Below, in pieces: positions 8,232 through 18,493 of a stretch of 64,000 bases of DNA. The first letter of the stretch is position 1; every line of letters starts with the position of its first letter. The notes beneath the pieces were generated by a model, which saw only the letters and a program-made list of their open reading frames with translations, did no database searches and had not been told where the DNA came from. The translations under genes and the position numbers were made by a program. Source of the DNA: Streptomyces sp. MNU76 (GTDB lineage Bacteria; Actinomycetota; Actinomycetes; Streptomycetales; Streptomycetaceae); contig NZ_JAJKLK010000021.1 in assembly GCF_020982545.1 (NCBI RefSeq), positions 407,587-471,586 of the forward strand, in the 5' to 3' direction.

Positions 8232-9515
8232 ATGAGCGACAGTCCAGCCCCTCTCGCCGATCCGCATCTCGTCTACGACCCGGTCGACGGCGTACGGGAC
8301 GTAGTGATCCTCGGATCGACCGGCTCGATCGGCACCCAGGCCATCGACCTCGTCCTGCGCAACCCGGACCGCTTCCGCGTCACCGGGCTCTCCGCCGCCG
8401 GAGGGAGGGTGGACCTGCTGGCCGAGCAGGCGCACCGCCTGCGCGTGCGGACCGTCGCCGTCGCCCGCGAGGACGCCGTACCTGCCCTGCGCGAGGCCCT
8501 GGCCACGGCGTACGGCGCGGGGGAGCCGCTGCCCGAGATCCTCGCCGGCCCGGACGCCGCCACCCACGTCGCCGCCTCCGACTGCCACACCGTGCTCAAC
8601 GGCATCACCGGCTCCATCGGCCTCGCGCCGACCCTCGCCGCCCTGGAGGCGGGCCGCACCCTCGCGCTCGCCAACAAGGAGTCGCTCATCGTCGGCGGCC
8701 CGCTGGTGAAGGCCGTGGCGAAGCCGGGCCAGATCATCCCGGTCGACTCCGAGCACGCCGCGCTCTTCCAGGCCCTCGCCTCCGGCACCCGCGCCGACGT
8801 GCGCAAGCTGGTCGTCACCGCCTCCGGGGGCCCGTTCCGCGGCCGTACGAAGGCGGAGCTGGCCGGCGTGAGGCCCGCCGACGCCCTCGCGCACCCCACC
8901 TGGGCCATGGGCCCGGTCATCACGGTCAACTCCGCGACCCTGGTCAACAAGGGCCTGGAGGTCATCGAGGCCCACCTGCTCTACGACATTCCCTTCGACC
9001 GCATTGAGGTCGTCGTGCACCCCCAGTCGTATGTCCACTCGATGGTTGAGTTCACAGACGGATCGACGATGGCCCAGGCGACGCCCCCCGACATGCGGGG
9101 CCCCATCGCCATCGGCCTCGGCTGGCCGCAGCGCGTCCCCGACGCGGCGCCCGCCTTCGACTGGAGCAAGGCCTCCACCTGGGAGTTCTTCCCCCTCGAC
9201 AACGACGCGTTCCCGTCGGTCGGGCTCGCCCGGCACGTGGGAGAGCTCGCGGGCACCGCCCCGGCGGTGTTCAATGCGGCGAACGAGGAGTGCGTCGACG
9301 CGTTCCTGCACGGGGGCCTCCGCTTCGACGCGATCATGGAGACCGTCACGCGGGTCGTGCGGGAGCACGGCACCCCCGCCGCGGGAACTTCCCTGACCGT
9401 GGCGGACGTCCTCGAAGCGGAGACCTGGGCACGCGCCAGGGCCCGCGAACTCACCACACCGACCACCTCGACAGGCAACCCCACCGAGCGGACGACCGCG
9501 GAGGCCCGTGCATGA
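8232..9515 (+). CDS. dxr: 1-deoxy-D-xylulose-5-phosphate reductoisomerase
   Basis: The 427-residue enzyme converts deoxyxylulose phosphate to methylerythritol phosphate with NADPH, the committed MEP-pathway step. The NADPH-binding start VVILGSTGSIGTQAID and the motifs ALANKESLIVGG, PVDSEHAA and VVHPQSYVHSMVEF are all present. The ATG at 8232 is chosen: the upstream open frame crosses the antisense lamin-tail gene and its operator. The stop overlaps the start of the site-2 protease gene (ATGA), so the two are translationally coupled. ispG, another MEP enzyme, follows. This order is common in actinobacteria. Confidence 0.95.
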   Translation: MSDSPAPLADPHLVYDPVDGVRDVVILGSTGSIGTQAIDLVLRNPDRFRVTGLSAAGGRVDLLAEQAHRLRVRTVAVAREDAVPALREALATAYGAGEPLPEILAGPDAATHVAASDCHTVLNGITGSIGLAPTLAALEAGRTLALANKESLIVGGPLVKAVAKPGQIIPVDSEHAALFQALASGTRADVRKLVVTASGGPFRGRTKAELAGVRPADALAHPTWAMGPVITVNSATLVNKGLEVIEAHLLYDIPFDRIEVVVHPQSYVHSMVEFTDGSTMAQATPPDMRGPIAIGLGWPQRVPDAAPAFDWSKASTWEFFPLDNDAFPSVGLARHVGELAGTAPAVFNAANEECVDAFLHGGLRFDAIMETVTRVVREHGTPAAGTSLTVADVLEAETWARARARELTTPTTSTGNPTERTTAEARA

Positions 9516-10816
9516 CGACCCTGATGTTCATCCTCGGCATAGTGGTCTTCGTGATCGGCCTGGCGTTCTCGATCGCGTGGCACGAGCTGGGCCACTTCTC
9601 GACCGCCAAGCTCTTCGGCGTGCGCGTGCCCCAGTTCATGGTGGGCTTCGGCCCCACCCTCTGGTCGAAGAAGAAGGGCGAGACCGAGTACGGCGTCAAG
9701 GCGATCCCGCTCGGCGGCTACATCCGCATGATCGGCATGATCCCGCCCGGCGAGGACGGCCGGATCGAGAGCCGCTCGACCTCCCCCTGGCGCGTGATGA
9801 TCGAGGACGCCCGCGCGGCCTCCTTCGAGGAGCTCCAGCCCGGCGACGAGAAGCGGCTGTTCTATACGCGCAAGCCCTGGAAGCGCGTCATCGTCATGTT
9901 CGCCGGCCCCTTCATGAACCTGGTCCTGGCCGTCGTGATCTTCGTCGGCGTGATGATGACCTTCGGCGCCCAGACCCAGACCACCACCGTCAGCAAGGTC
10001 TCGGACTGCGTCATCGAGGCCAGCGAGAACCGCTCCAAGTGCCGCTCCGACGACGCCGAGGCCCCCGCCAAGGCCGCGGGCCTGAAGCCGGGTGACAAGA
10101 TCGTCGCGTTCAACGGCGAGCCCGTCGACGACTGGGCCGCCCTGCAGTCCGACATCCGCTCCAACCCCGGCAAGCAGGTCACCGTCACCGTCGACCGCGA
10201 CGGCAAGCAGCTCGACCTCACCGCCACCCTGGTCAAGAACCAGGTCAGCAAGACCGACGGCAACGGCGGCTACGTCGAGGACAAGTACGTCTCCGCCGGC
10301 TGGTTCGGCTTCACGCCCGCCTCCGGCATCGTCCCGCTCTCCTTCGGCGAATCGGTCGACCGCATGGGCGACATGATGGAGAACGGCGTCGAGGCCCTGC
10401 TCGCCCTGCCGTCCAAGGTCCCCGCCCTGTGGGACGCCACCTTCGGCGACGGCGAGCGCGAGGCCGACTCGCCCATGGGCGTGGTCGGCGCGGCCCGCGT
10501 CGGCGGCGAGATCTTCACCATGGACATCCCCCCCACCCAGCAGCTCGCCAGCTTCCTCATCCTGCTGGCCGGCTTCAACCTCTCCCTCTTCCTGTTCAAC
10601 ATGCTCCCGCTGCTCCCGCTCGACGGCGGCCACATCGCGGGCGCCCTGTGGGAGTCGCTGCGCCGGAACGCGGCGAAGCTGCTGCGCAGGCCCGACCCGG
10701 GCCCGTTCGACGTGGCGAAGCTGATGCCCGTCGCCTACGTCGTGGCCGGCATCTTCGTCTGCTTCACCCTCCTGGTCCTGATCGCGGACCTCGTGAACCC
10801 GGTGCGCATCTCCTAG
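9512..10816 (+). CDS. Site-2 (RseP/MrcP-type) intramembrane zinc metalloprotease
   Basis: The 434-residue membrane protein has the zinc site HELGH (His24, Glu25, His28) in the first transmembrane helix. A PDZ domain follows at about residues 150-235, and the C-terminal NMLPLLPLDGGHIAG supplies the third metal ligand. The family cuts membrane-bound anti-sigma factors and other single-pass proteins within the bilayer. It overlaps dxr by four bases, a conserved actinobacterial arrangement rather than a shared pathway. It is intact and of normal length. Confidence 0.9.
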   Translation: MTTLMFILGIVVFVIGLAFSIAWHELGHFSTAKLFGVRVPQFMVGFGPTLWSKKKGETEYGVKAIPLGGYIRMIGMIPPGEDGRIESRSTSPWRVMIEDARAASFEELQPGDEKRLFYTRKPWKRVIVMFAGPFMNLVLAVVIFVGVMMTFGAQTQTTTVSKVSDCVIEASENRSKCRSDDAEAPAKAAGLKPGDKIVAFNGEPVDDWAALQSDIRSNPGKQVTVTVDRDGKQLDLTATLVKNQVSKTDGNGGYVEDKYVSAGWFGFTPASGIVPLSFGESVDRMGDMMENGVEALLALPSKVPALWDATFGDGEREADSPMGVVGAARVGGEIFTMDIPPTQQLASFLILLAGFNLSLFLFNMLPLLPLDGGHIAGALWESLRRNAAKLLRRPDPGPFDVAKLMPVAYVVAGIFVCFTLLVLIADLVNPVRIS

Positions 10817-10968
10817 CCACCCGCGGTTCACGACGGCCGGGCACACTCCGCGGTGGGCCCGGCCGGACGGTGATGTGCCCGGGTCCGTGCCGGTGCCGTA
10901 ATCTCGAAGCCTGGAGCCCGCCCGTACCGGGACCCGATCCTGATCCACAACTTGGGGTTGCACAGCAG

Positions 10969-12126
<1,158 letters not shown>

Positions 12127-12151
12127 GGAGGACCATGGCGTCTTCTGAGGA

Positions 12152-12203
12152 CAGGCCCGTCAGGGCCGTCTTCAGGGGCGCGGGGAACTGCGCGACAAGC
12201 CAC
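12152..12203 (-). repeat. Dispersed intergenic hairpin repeat, copy 3
   Basis: An inverted copy (CTTCAGGGGCGCGGGGAAC, then TGCGCGACAAGCC) lies 25 bases after ispG and is followed by the usual CCGCACCCG flank. Confidence 0.85.
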
Positions 12204-12301
12204 GAAGCACCCGCACCCGCCAAAGCACAGTAGCCCCCGAGCTATGAGGCGCTCGGCACAGCCCGGCAGGGTATCGTGCGGAGACCAGCGCAGACCCCAG
12301 G

Positions 12302-13171
12302 GTGAGGCCCCCGTACGTGTTGACCCAGACCACCACCAGGGTCCTCGAACCGAGTGACCTGGACGCCGCACTCGCCGTCCTGGACCGAGACCCCGTCGCG
12401 AACGCCTTCGTGACCTCCCGCGTCCAGGTCGCCGGGCTGGACCCGTGGCGGCTGGGCGGCGAGATGTGGGGCTGGTACGAGGACGGCGCCCTGACCTCCC
12501 TCTGCTACGCCGGCGCCAACCTCGTCCCCATCTGCGCCACCCCCCGCGCCGTGCGCGCCTTCGCCGACCGCGCCCGCCGGGCCGGCCGCCGCTGCTCCTC
12601 GGTCGTCGGCCCCGCCGAGCCCACCGCCCAGCTCTGGCGCCTCCTCGAACCCAGCTGGGGCCCGGCCCGCGAGGTCCGCTCGCACCAGCCCCTCATGGTC
12701 ACCGACCGGCTGCCCGACCCCGCCGAGGTCACCCCCGACCCGTACGTCCGCCGGATCCGCAAGGACGAGATGGACACGATCATGCCGGCGTGCGTCGCCA
12801 TGTTCACCGAGGAGGTCGGCGTCTCCCCGCTGGCCGGCGACGGAGGCCTCCTCTACCAGGCCCGGGTCGCCGAACTGGTGGGCTCCGGCCGCTCCTTCGC
12901 GCGCCTCGGCGCCGACGGCCGCGTCGTCTTCAAGGCCGAGATCGGCGCCGCCACCCCCCATGCCTGCCAGATCCAGGGCGTCTGGGTCGCCCCCGAATAC
13001 CGGGGCCAGGGCCTCGCGGCCCCCGGCATGGCAGCGGTCCTCCGCTACGCCCTGGCCGACGTGGCCCCGCTGGTCAGCCTCTACGTCAACGACTTCAACA
13101 CGGCGGCGAGGCGCACGTACCAGCGAGTGGGTTTCCAAGAGGTGGGCGCTTTGATGAGCGTGCTGTTCTGA
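12302..13171 (+). CDS. GNAT family N-acetyltransferase (two-domain, DUF4081-type)
   Basis: The 289-residue protein has a C-terminal GNAT fold with the acetyl-CoA loop as VAPEYRGQGLAAPGMAAVLRY and the final LYVNDFNTAARRTYQRVGF. Its N-terminal half is an extra GNAT-like domain of the DUF4081 type. The substrate is unknown. A GTG at 12302 gives this length; a GTG at 12317 is also possible. It sits between ispG and another acetyltransferase gene, a block often kept near proS in streptomycetes. Confidence 0.85.
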   Translation: MRPPYVLTQTTTRVLEPSDLDAALAVLDRDPVANAFVTSRVQVAGLDPWRLGGEMWGWYEDGALTSLCYAGANLVPICATPRAVRAFADRARRAGRRCSSVVGPAEPTAQLWRLLEPSWGPAREVRSHQPLMVTDRLPDPAEVTPDPYVRRIRKDEMDTIMPACVAMFTEEVGVSPLAGDGGLLYQARVAELVGSGRSFARLGADGRVVFKAEIGAATPHACQIQGVWVAPEYRGQGLAAPGMAAVLRYALADVAPLVSLYVNDFNTAARRTYQRVGFQEVGALMSVLF

Positions 13172-13188
13172 GACAGGTCGGCTGCAGC

Positions 13189-13255
13189 AGAGTCAGGGGC
13201 GCGGGACCGTATTTCCCATGCGGCTCCGCCGCGTGGGCGCGACCAGCCACATCCA
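13189..13255 (-). repeat. Dispersed intergenic repeat, copy 4 (diverged, with insert)
   Basis: TCAGGGGCGCGGGACCG starts the copy, but the loop is replaced by a segment containing GCGGCTCCGCCGC, itself a hairpin. GGCGCGACCAGCC then closes it. It reads as an extended subfamily of the same element. Confidence 0.65.
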
Positions 13256-13301
13256 ACCCGCACCCCGCACACAACCCGAACCCCCCTGTAGCATCCGCAA
13301 C

Positions 13302-13832
13302 ATGGACCTCGTCATCGGCCCCTTGGACCTCCCCGCCCACGTAGACGAGGCCCTAGCCGTACAAGCCGTAGCCTTCGGCCTGGGCCCCGACGAGGTCGCG
13401 GTCCGCCGCCAGATCGTCCTCCGCCACATGACGTACCCGGGGGCCAGAGCCCTCGGCGCCACGGCCGGAGGCCGCCTCGTCGGCTTCGTCTACGGCATGC
13501 CCAACGACCGCACCCACTGGTGGTCCACCGTCGTAGAGCCCTACCTCCGCGCCCTCGGCCACGACCACTGGCTGGACGACTCCTTCGTCATCACCGAACT
13601 GCACGTCCACCCGCGCCACCAGAACCACGGCGTCGGCCGCGCCCTGATCACCACCATCACCGACAGCGCCGTCGAACCCCGTTCGATCCTCTCCGCGATC
13701 GACATCGACAGTCCCGCCCGCGGCCTCTACCACTCCCTCGGCTACACCGACCTCGCCCGCCGGGTCGTCTTCCCCAGCGCCCCCATGCCCTACGCCGTGA
13801 TGGGCGCCCCCCTGCCCCTGCGTCGCAGGTAG
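13302..13832 (+). CDS. GNAT family N-acetyltransferase
   Basis: The 176-residue single-domain GNAT has core elements FVITELHVHPRHQNHGVGRALI (acetyl-CoA loop) and SPARGLYHSLGYTDLARRVVF (C-terminal strand). The ATG at 13302 is preferred because the upstream extension would run through the dispersed repeat. The acceptor is unknown. It lies 101 bases before proS. Confidence 0.85.
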   Translation: MDLVIGPLDLPAHVDEALAVQAVAFGLGPDEVAVRRQIVLRHMTYPGARALGATAGGRLVGFVYGMPNDRTHWWSTVVEPYLRALGHDHWLDDSFVITELHVHPRHQNHGVGRALITTITDSAVEPRSILSAIDIDSPARGLYHSLGYTDLARRVVFPSAPMPYAVMGAPLPLRRR

Positions 13833-13933
13833 CCGACCCGCCGACCTCCATCGCCACCACCGGATTTCCACGGGCACCCGCCCCCCGGCTAACCTCCTGC
13901 CATCAACCAAACCCCGGCAGGAGTACGACAACC

Positions 13934-15637
13934 ATGGCGAACGCACCGGTCCAGCGCATGTCCCAGTTGATGGCGAAGACGCTGCGCGACGACCCCGCGG
14001 ACGCCGAGGTGCTCAGCCACAAGCTTCTCGTCCGCGCCGGTTACGTCCGCCGCACCGCAGCCGGTGTGTGGACCTGGCTGCCGCTCGGCAAGAAGGTCCT
14101 CGCCAACGTGGAGCGCATCGTCCGCGAGGAGATGGACGCGATCGGCGCCCAGGAGGTGCTGCTCCCCGCCCTGCTGCCGAAGGAGCCGTACGAGGCGACC
14201 GGCCGCTGGGACGAGTACGGTCCGGAGCTGTTCCGCCTGAAGGACCGCAAGGGCGGCGACTACCTCCTCGGCCCCACCCACGAGGAGATCTTCACGCTGA
14301 TCGTGAAGGACCAGGCGTCCTCCTACAAGGACCTGCCGGTGATCCTCTACCAGATCCAGACCAAGTTCCGTGACGAGGCCCGCCCCCGCGCCGGCATCCT
14401 GCGCGGCCGTGAGTTCCTGATGAAGGACTCGTACTCCTTCGACACCGAGGACGAGGGCCTGGCCCAGTCGTACGCCCTGCACCGCCAGGCGTACCAGAAG
14501 GTGTTCGAGCGCCTCGGCCTCGACTACCGCATCTGTGCCGCCACGGCCGGCGCGATGGGCGGCTCGAAGTCGGAGGAGTTCCTCGCCCCGGCGGGCGCCG
14601 GCGAGGACACCTTCGCGGACTGCCCGGCGTGCGACTTCGCGGCCAACACCGAGGCGATCACCTTCGAACTGAAGCCGGTGGACGCGGGCGACGTACCCGC
14701 CCTCGAAGAGATCCCGACCCCGGACACCCCGACCATCGAGACCCTCGCCGCGCACCTGGGCGTCGAGGCCTCCGCCACGCTGAAGAACCTCCTCGTCAAG
14801 GTCGACGGCGAGATCGTCGCCGTCGGCGTCCCCGGTGACCGCGAGGTCGACATGGGCAAGGTCGAGGCGCACTTCGCCCCGGCGGTCGTCGAGATGGTCA
14901 CCGAGGCGGACTTCGCAGGCCGCCCCGACCTGGTCCGCGGCTATGTCGGCCCGCAGGGCCTCGGCGAGAAGGTCACGTACATCGCCGACCCGCGCGTCGC
15001 CCCGGGCACCGCCTGGATCACCGGCGCCAACAAGCCCGGCACGCACGCCAAGAACGTCGTCGCGGGCCGGGACTTCGAGGTCGCCGAGTACGTCGACGTC
15101 GTGGTGGTCCAGGAGGGCGACCCCTGCCCGAACTGCGGCACCGGCCTCAGGCTGGACCGCGCCATCGAGATCGGCCACATCTTCCAGCTCGGCCGCAAGT
15201 ACGCCGACGCCCTCAAGCTCGACGTCCTCGGCCAGAACGGCAAGCCCGTCCGCGTCACCATGGGCTCCTACGGCATCGGCGTCTCCCGCGCGGTCGCCGC
15301 CCTCGCCGAACAGTCCGCCGACGACAAGGGCCTGTGCTGGCCGGCCGAGGTCGCCCCGGCCGACGTCCACGTCGTCGCCGCGGGCAAGGCCCTCCAGACC
15401 GAACTGGCCCTCGACGTCTCCGAGAAGCTGCGGGCCGCCGGCCTCCGCGTCCTGGTCGACGACCGTGCGGGTGTCTCCCCGGGCGTGAAGTTCACCGACT
15501 CCGAGCTGATCGGCGTACCGAAGATCCTGGTCGCCGGCCGCCGCTCCGCCGAAGGCGTCCTGGAGCTGAAGGACCGCCGCACCGGCGAGCGCGAGGAGCT
15601 GACGGTCGACGAGGCGATCGCCCGCCTGACGGTCTGA
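13934..15637 (+). CDS. proS: Prolyl-tRNA synthetase
   Basis: The 567-residue class II synthetase charges tRNA-Pro. It is the bacterial type with an editing insertion: motif 2 region FRDEARPRAGILRGREFLMKD, then the insertion domain from about residue 225 to 400, then motif 3 near GSYGIGVSRAVAALAEQ and an anticodon-binding domain. Length and order match full bacterial ProRS. The ATG at 13934 follows an AGG-containing leader (GCAGGAGTACG). A strong hairpin follows the stop. Confidence 0.95.
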   Translation: MANAPVQRMSQLMAKTLRDDPADAEVLSHKLLVRAGYVRRTAAGVWTWLPLGKKVLANVERIVREEMDAIGAQEVLLPALLPKEPYEATGRWDEYGPELFRLKDRKGGDYLLGPTHEEIFTLIVKDQASSYKDLPVILYQIQTKFRDEARPRAGILRGREFLMKDSYSFDTEDEGLAQSYALHRQAYQKVFERLGLDYRICAATAGAMGGSKSEEFLAPAGAGEDTFADCPACDFAANTEAITFELKPVDAGDVPALEEIPTPDTPTIETLAAHLGVEASATLKNLLVKVDGEIVAVGVPGDREVDMGKVEAHFAPAVVEMVTEADFAGRPDLVRGYVGPQGLGEKVTYIADPRVAPGTAWITGANKPGTHAKNVVAGRDFEVAEYVDVVVVQEGDPCPNCGTGLRLDRAIEIGHIFQLGRKYADALKLDVLGQNGKPVRVTMGSYGIGVSRAVAALAEQSADDKGLCWPAEVAPADVHVVAAGKALQTELALDVSEKLRAAGLRVLVDDRAGVSPGVKFTDSELIGVPKILVAGRRSAEGVLELKDRRTGEREELTVDEAIARLTV

Positions 15638-15658
15638 GCAACCTCGCTCCCCCGGACC

Positions 15659-15706
15659 GTTCCCCGACCGTGGGGCGTGACAGAACGCCACTACGGTCGG
15701 GGAAAC
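15659..15706. terminator. Bidirectional hairpin terminator, proS / kinase-like gene
   Basis: Arms TTCCCCGACCGT (15660-15671) and ACGGTCGGGGAA (15693-15704) are perfectly complementary. An inner GGCGT/ACGCC pair continues the stem around GACAGA. It sits between two convergent genes. Confidence 0.8.
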
Positions 15707-15750
15707 CGGACGGCACCCCCAGGGGCGCCGGGCTGTGTCGACGGACCCGG

Positions 15751-16683
15751 TCAAAGCCACCCGGCGAACTCCAGCAACAGTTCGGCGTCCCGCGGTCGCC
15801 CCACCCGCCGGGCCCGCACCCCCGACTCCACGGCCCGGAACAACGTCCACCCCCGCAGCCGCTCCTGATCCACGTCCAGCGACTCGGCCAGTTTCCGCAC
15901 CCGCCGCCGAGTGATCGCCGCCCCCGACGGCGAGGCGATCAGATCCTCCACGCGATCGCGCACCAACCGGGCCAGATCGAACGCGCACTCACCCACCACC
16001 GGATCCGGCCCCACAGCCAGCCACGGCAACCGCTCCCCGGCGAGCACCTTGCTCTGCCGGAACGTCCCGTGCAGCAACCGCTCCTCCGGCGCGGACTCCA
16101 GCAGCTCCGCACGGACCCCGAGAGCCGCGTCGACCAGCCCCCGCACCTCGGGGTCCTCCTCGGCGCCCGCCCGCACGGCCTCCGCCTGCCGGCCCGTCCG
16201 CTCGGACACGGTCTCGAAGACATGCGCCTCGGGCGGCTCGACCCACAGTCGGCGCAGGGTCGCCGCGGCCTCCAGCAGCGCCTTCGCCTCGGGCAGCGAC
16301 CGCACCGACAGATCGGGGTGCAGCCGCTCCAGCAGCAGCACGCCATGACTGTCCCCGGGGTTCAGCAACTGAACGGCTCCCCGCCCGTCCCAGTGCGCGA
16401 GCGCGGCCCGCTCGCCCTCCGGCCGGGCCCGCTCGGGCGCCAGCTTGAGCACGGCGGGCGTGCCGTCGATGAGCCGCACCAGGAGCACCAGACTGCTCCG
16501 GCCACCTGGGGCCTGTACGCGTTCGACCGTCAACTCGCGGAGATCCACGGCCTGTTGGGCCAGCGCGGGGAGTCTTTCCAGCCACTCGCCGATCCCGTCC
16601 CCGCCGTCCGGCCGACGGGTCTCGGCGAGCGCTCGCACCAGCCGCCGCGGCGGTTCGAAGTCCTCGAAGGCCATGCGCGCCAT
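15751..16683 (-). CDS. Aminoglycoside-phosphotransferase-fold protein, catalytically degenerate
   Basis: The 310-residue protein follows the aminoglycoside/hydroxyurea phosphotransferase fold (PF04655-like): an ATP-lobe strand with TPAVLKLAP, then a C-lobe. The catalytic loop normally reads HGDxxxxN. Here it is HGTFRQSK (residues 205-212), so the catalytic Asp is Thr207 and the Asn is Lys212. The second metal Asp, normally in an IDP motif, is Gly225 in AVGPDP. The flanking VVGECAFDLARL is intact. Phosphotransfer is therefore unlikely; a binding or regulatory role is an inference. It is the last gene of a leftward set with the ferritin-like and lipoprotein genes, 28 bases after the former. Confidence 0.75.
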   Translation of the reverse strand: MARMAFEDFEPPRRLVRALAETRRPDGGDGIGEWLERLPALAQQAVDLRELTVERVQAPGGRSSLVLLVRLIDGTPAVLKLAPERARPEGERAALAHWDGRGAVQLLNPGDSHGVLLLERLHPDLSVRSLPEAKALLEAAATLRRLWVEPPEAHVFETVSERTGRQAEAVRAGAEEDPEVRGLVDAALGVRAELLESAPEERLLHGTFRQSKVLAGERLPWLAVGPDPVVGECAFDLARLVRDRVEDLIASPSGAAITRRRVRKLAESLDVDQERLRGWTLFRAVESGVRARRVGRPRDAELLLEFAGWL

Positions 16684-16711
16684 GGGCGAGTCGTTCCCTT
16701 CCGGAGCGTGA

Positions 16712-17167
16712 TCAGGTGTGCGGTGTCGCCGACGGGCCGGCGGCGGCCGTCCGCTCGGCGAGACCAGGGAAGGCTACGCTTGCGCCCCGCCACCGCACCG
16801 CACGCACCGCCGCCTCCCGCAGCGCCTCGGTGGCCGTGGCGCGACGGTCGCCCTCGGCCGCCCGCACGAGATCGGAGTAGACGCCCGCCACCCGCACCTC
16901 CAGCTCTGCGGCGAGCCGCACGGCGGACTCGGAATCGGCCACCTGGAACGGCAACGCGTACCCGGCGGCCGCCACGGCGGGCTTGCCGCCCAGGTCCCGT
17001 ACGGCCCGGGTGAGCTCGTCCCGGCGGGCCCGGTGCGCGTCGTACGCCTCCCGTGCCTCGCGCCGGCGCGCCTCACCGATCTTCCCGCCGACGACGCCGT
17101 AGCCGTACACGGCGGCGTGCTCGGCCCCGAGCGCCGCCTGTACCGCCTTCAGCTCCCCGCTGCTCAC
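16712..17167 (-). CDS. Ferritin-like DUF4439 protein
   Basis: The 151-residue helical protein has Glu/His-bearing helices (LGAEHAAVYGYGVVGGKIG; DAHRARRDELTRAVRDLGG) matching the DUF4439 ferritin-like family. No membrane segment is present. The GTG start overlaps the stop of the upstream lipoprotein gene (GTGA), so the two are coupled. Metal binding is plausible from the family fold but is not shown. No function is established for this family to my knowledge. Confidence 0.8.
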   Translation of the reverse strand: MSSGELKAVQAALGAEHAAVYGYGVVGGKIGEARRREAREAYDAHRARRDELTRAVRDLGGKPAVAAAGYALPFQVADSESAVRLAAELEVRVAGVYSDLVRAAEGDRRATATEALREAAVRAVRWRGASVAFPGLAERTAAAGPSATPHT

Positions 17168-17738
17168 TTCGCACCCTCCGTCAACATGTACGCGTGCCCG
17201 GCGCCCGCCGCCGCCACCGAGGCCATCAGCCGCGCCACCTCACCCGGCACCCGCAGCAACGCCTTGGCCCGCTTGTCGGCGAGCGCCCGCTCGGCGGCGG
17301 CCAGCTCGGTGAGTGCGGCCCGGGGGTCGTCGGGCACGGGGGCGGAGGAAGCCGAGGCGGACGAGGACGGCGTACCGGACGGGGACGGCGCATCCGAGGA
17401 GGACGGCGAGCCGGACGGGGAGGCGCTCGCCTCACCCGCGCCCGCCCCTTCGCGCCCCCGAACGCCTCGGCGTGCCGTACGACCTCCGCCCGCAGCGGGG
17501 TCAGCAGCGCGGCCAGGTCCGGATGGGCGGCGAGCACGAGGTCGTACCGCTCCACGAGCCCTTCGCTGTCCCGCGCCGCACGAGCGCGCGCCCGCTCCAG
17601 CTCCGAGCTGCCACTCCCGCCGTCGGACCCCTCACCCCCGGACGAGCACCCGGCGAGCAGCCCCACACCGGCGGCCCCGACCAGCAAACTCCTTCTGCGC
17701 GGCCCCGAGGGGGCACGCGACGACAGGCTGAACGACAC
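17164..17738 (-). pseudogene. Lipoprotein gene interrupted by one frameshift
   Basis: From the GTG at 17738 (GAGGACG upstream) the frame gives a lipoprotein signal (RRRSLLVGAAGVGLLAGC; lipobox LAGC) and a helical segment ending RHAEAFGGAKG. It then goes out of frame. Adding one base to the four-base G run at 17445-17448 restores a Ser/Pro-rich linker and a helical C-terminus ending TEGAK. The stop then overlaps the ferritin-like gene by the expected GTGA. The intact protein would be about 190 residues and exported. A base-calling error in the G run is more likely than true decay. Confidence 0.75.
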
Positions 17739-17800
17739 GGCAGACGTCCTCGGGGGGTCGTACGAACAAAAGAGCGGTGTGATCACGTTACCCGGCCGCG

Positions 17801-17839
17801 CCCCGGAAGGGGCGCGGGGAACGGCGCGCCGAGCCACGG
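17801..17839 (-). repeat. Dispersed intergenic hairpin repeat, copy 5
   Basis: CCCCGGAAGGGGCGCGGGG, then AACGGCGCGCCGAGCC. It lies between two divergent gene starts (lipoprotein and rimP), so this copy cannot be a terminator for either gene. Confidence 0.8.
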
Positions 17840-17972
17840 ACAACCCGCACGCGCCGCACGGACTACGCCACCCGAGCTCGGAGGCGGACGGCAACACCCC
17901 AGTGGAGCGGCTACCCTTTGACCTGACACGCGCCCTACCCACAACAGCACACGCGGCCGAGGAGTCACCCGG

Positions 17973-18491
17973 ATGAGCACCACCCAGAGCGAGAGGCTGC
18001 GAGAACTGCTGGAACCGCTCGTACGCTCCCAGGGCCTGGATCTCGAAGAGATCGCAGTGGACTCGGTCGGACGCAAGCGGGTGCTGCGGGTGGTCGTCGA
18101 CTCGGACGAGGGCGCCGATCTGGACACCGTCGCCGACGTTAGCCGCGCCCTCTCGGCCAAGCTGGACGAGACGGACGCGATGGGCCAGGCGGAGTACACC
18201 CTGGAAGTCGGTACGCCGGGCGCCGAGCGCGCCCTCACCGAACACCGTCACTACCGCCGTGCCGTGGACCGTCTGGTGAAGTTCGCGCTCCGTGAGGACG
18301 GGGAACTGATCGCCAGAATCCTGACCGTGGACGACGACGGCCTCGACCTCGAAGTGCCCGGGGTGAAGGGCCGCAAGGCCACCACTCGCCGGCTCGCCTT
18401 CGCGGAGATCGACAGGGCCCGCGTCCAGGTCGAGTTCAACCGCAAGGACAAGAAGGACCAGAAGGACATGACGGAAGAGGAGGAGGCGTAG
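17973..18491 (+). CDS. rimP: Ribosome maturation factor RimP
   Basis: The 172-residue protein is needed for 30S subunit maturation. The N-terminal alpha/beta domain has GLDLEEIAVDSVGRKRVLRVVVDSDEG and the SPGAERALT-type signature as TPGAERALTEHRHYRRAVDRLVKF. The C-terminal SH3-like domain ends in an acidic tail. The stop is 2 bases before the nusA start, so the two are co-translated. It is first in the rimP-nusA-ylxR-infB operon. Confidence 0.95.
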   Translation: MSTTQSERLRELLEPLVRSQGLDLEEIAVDSVGRKRVLRVVVDSDEGADLDTVADVSRALSAKLDETDAMGQAEYTLEVGTPGAERALTEHRHYRRAVDRLVKFALREDGELIARILTVDDDGLDLEVPGVKGRKATTRRLAFAEIDRARVQVEFNRKDKKDQKDMTEEEEA

Positions 18492-18493
18492 CC

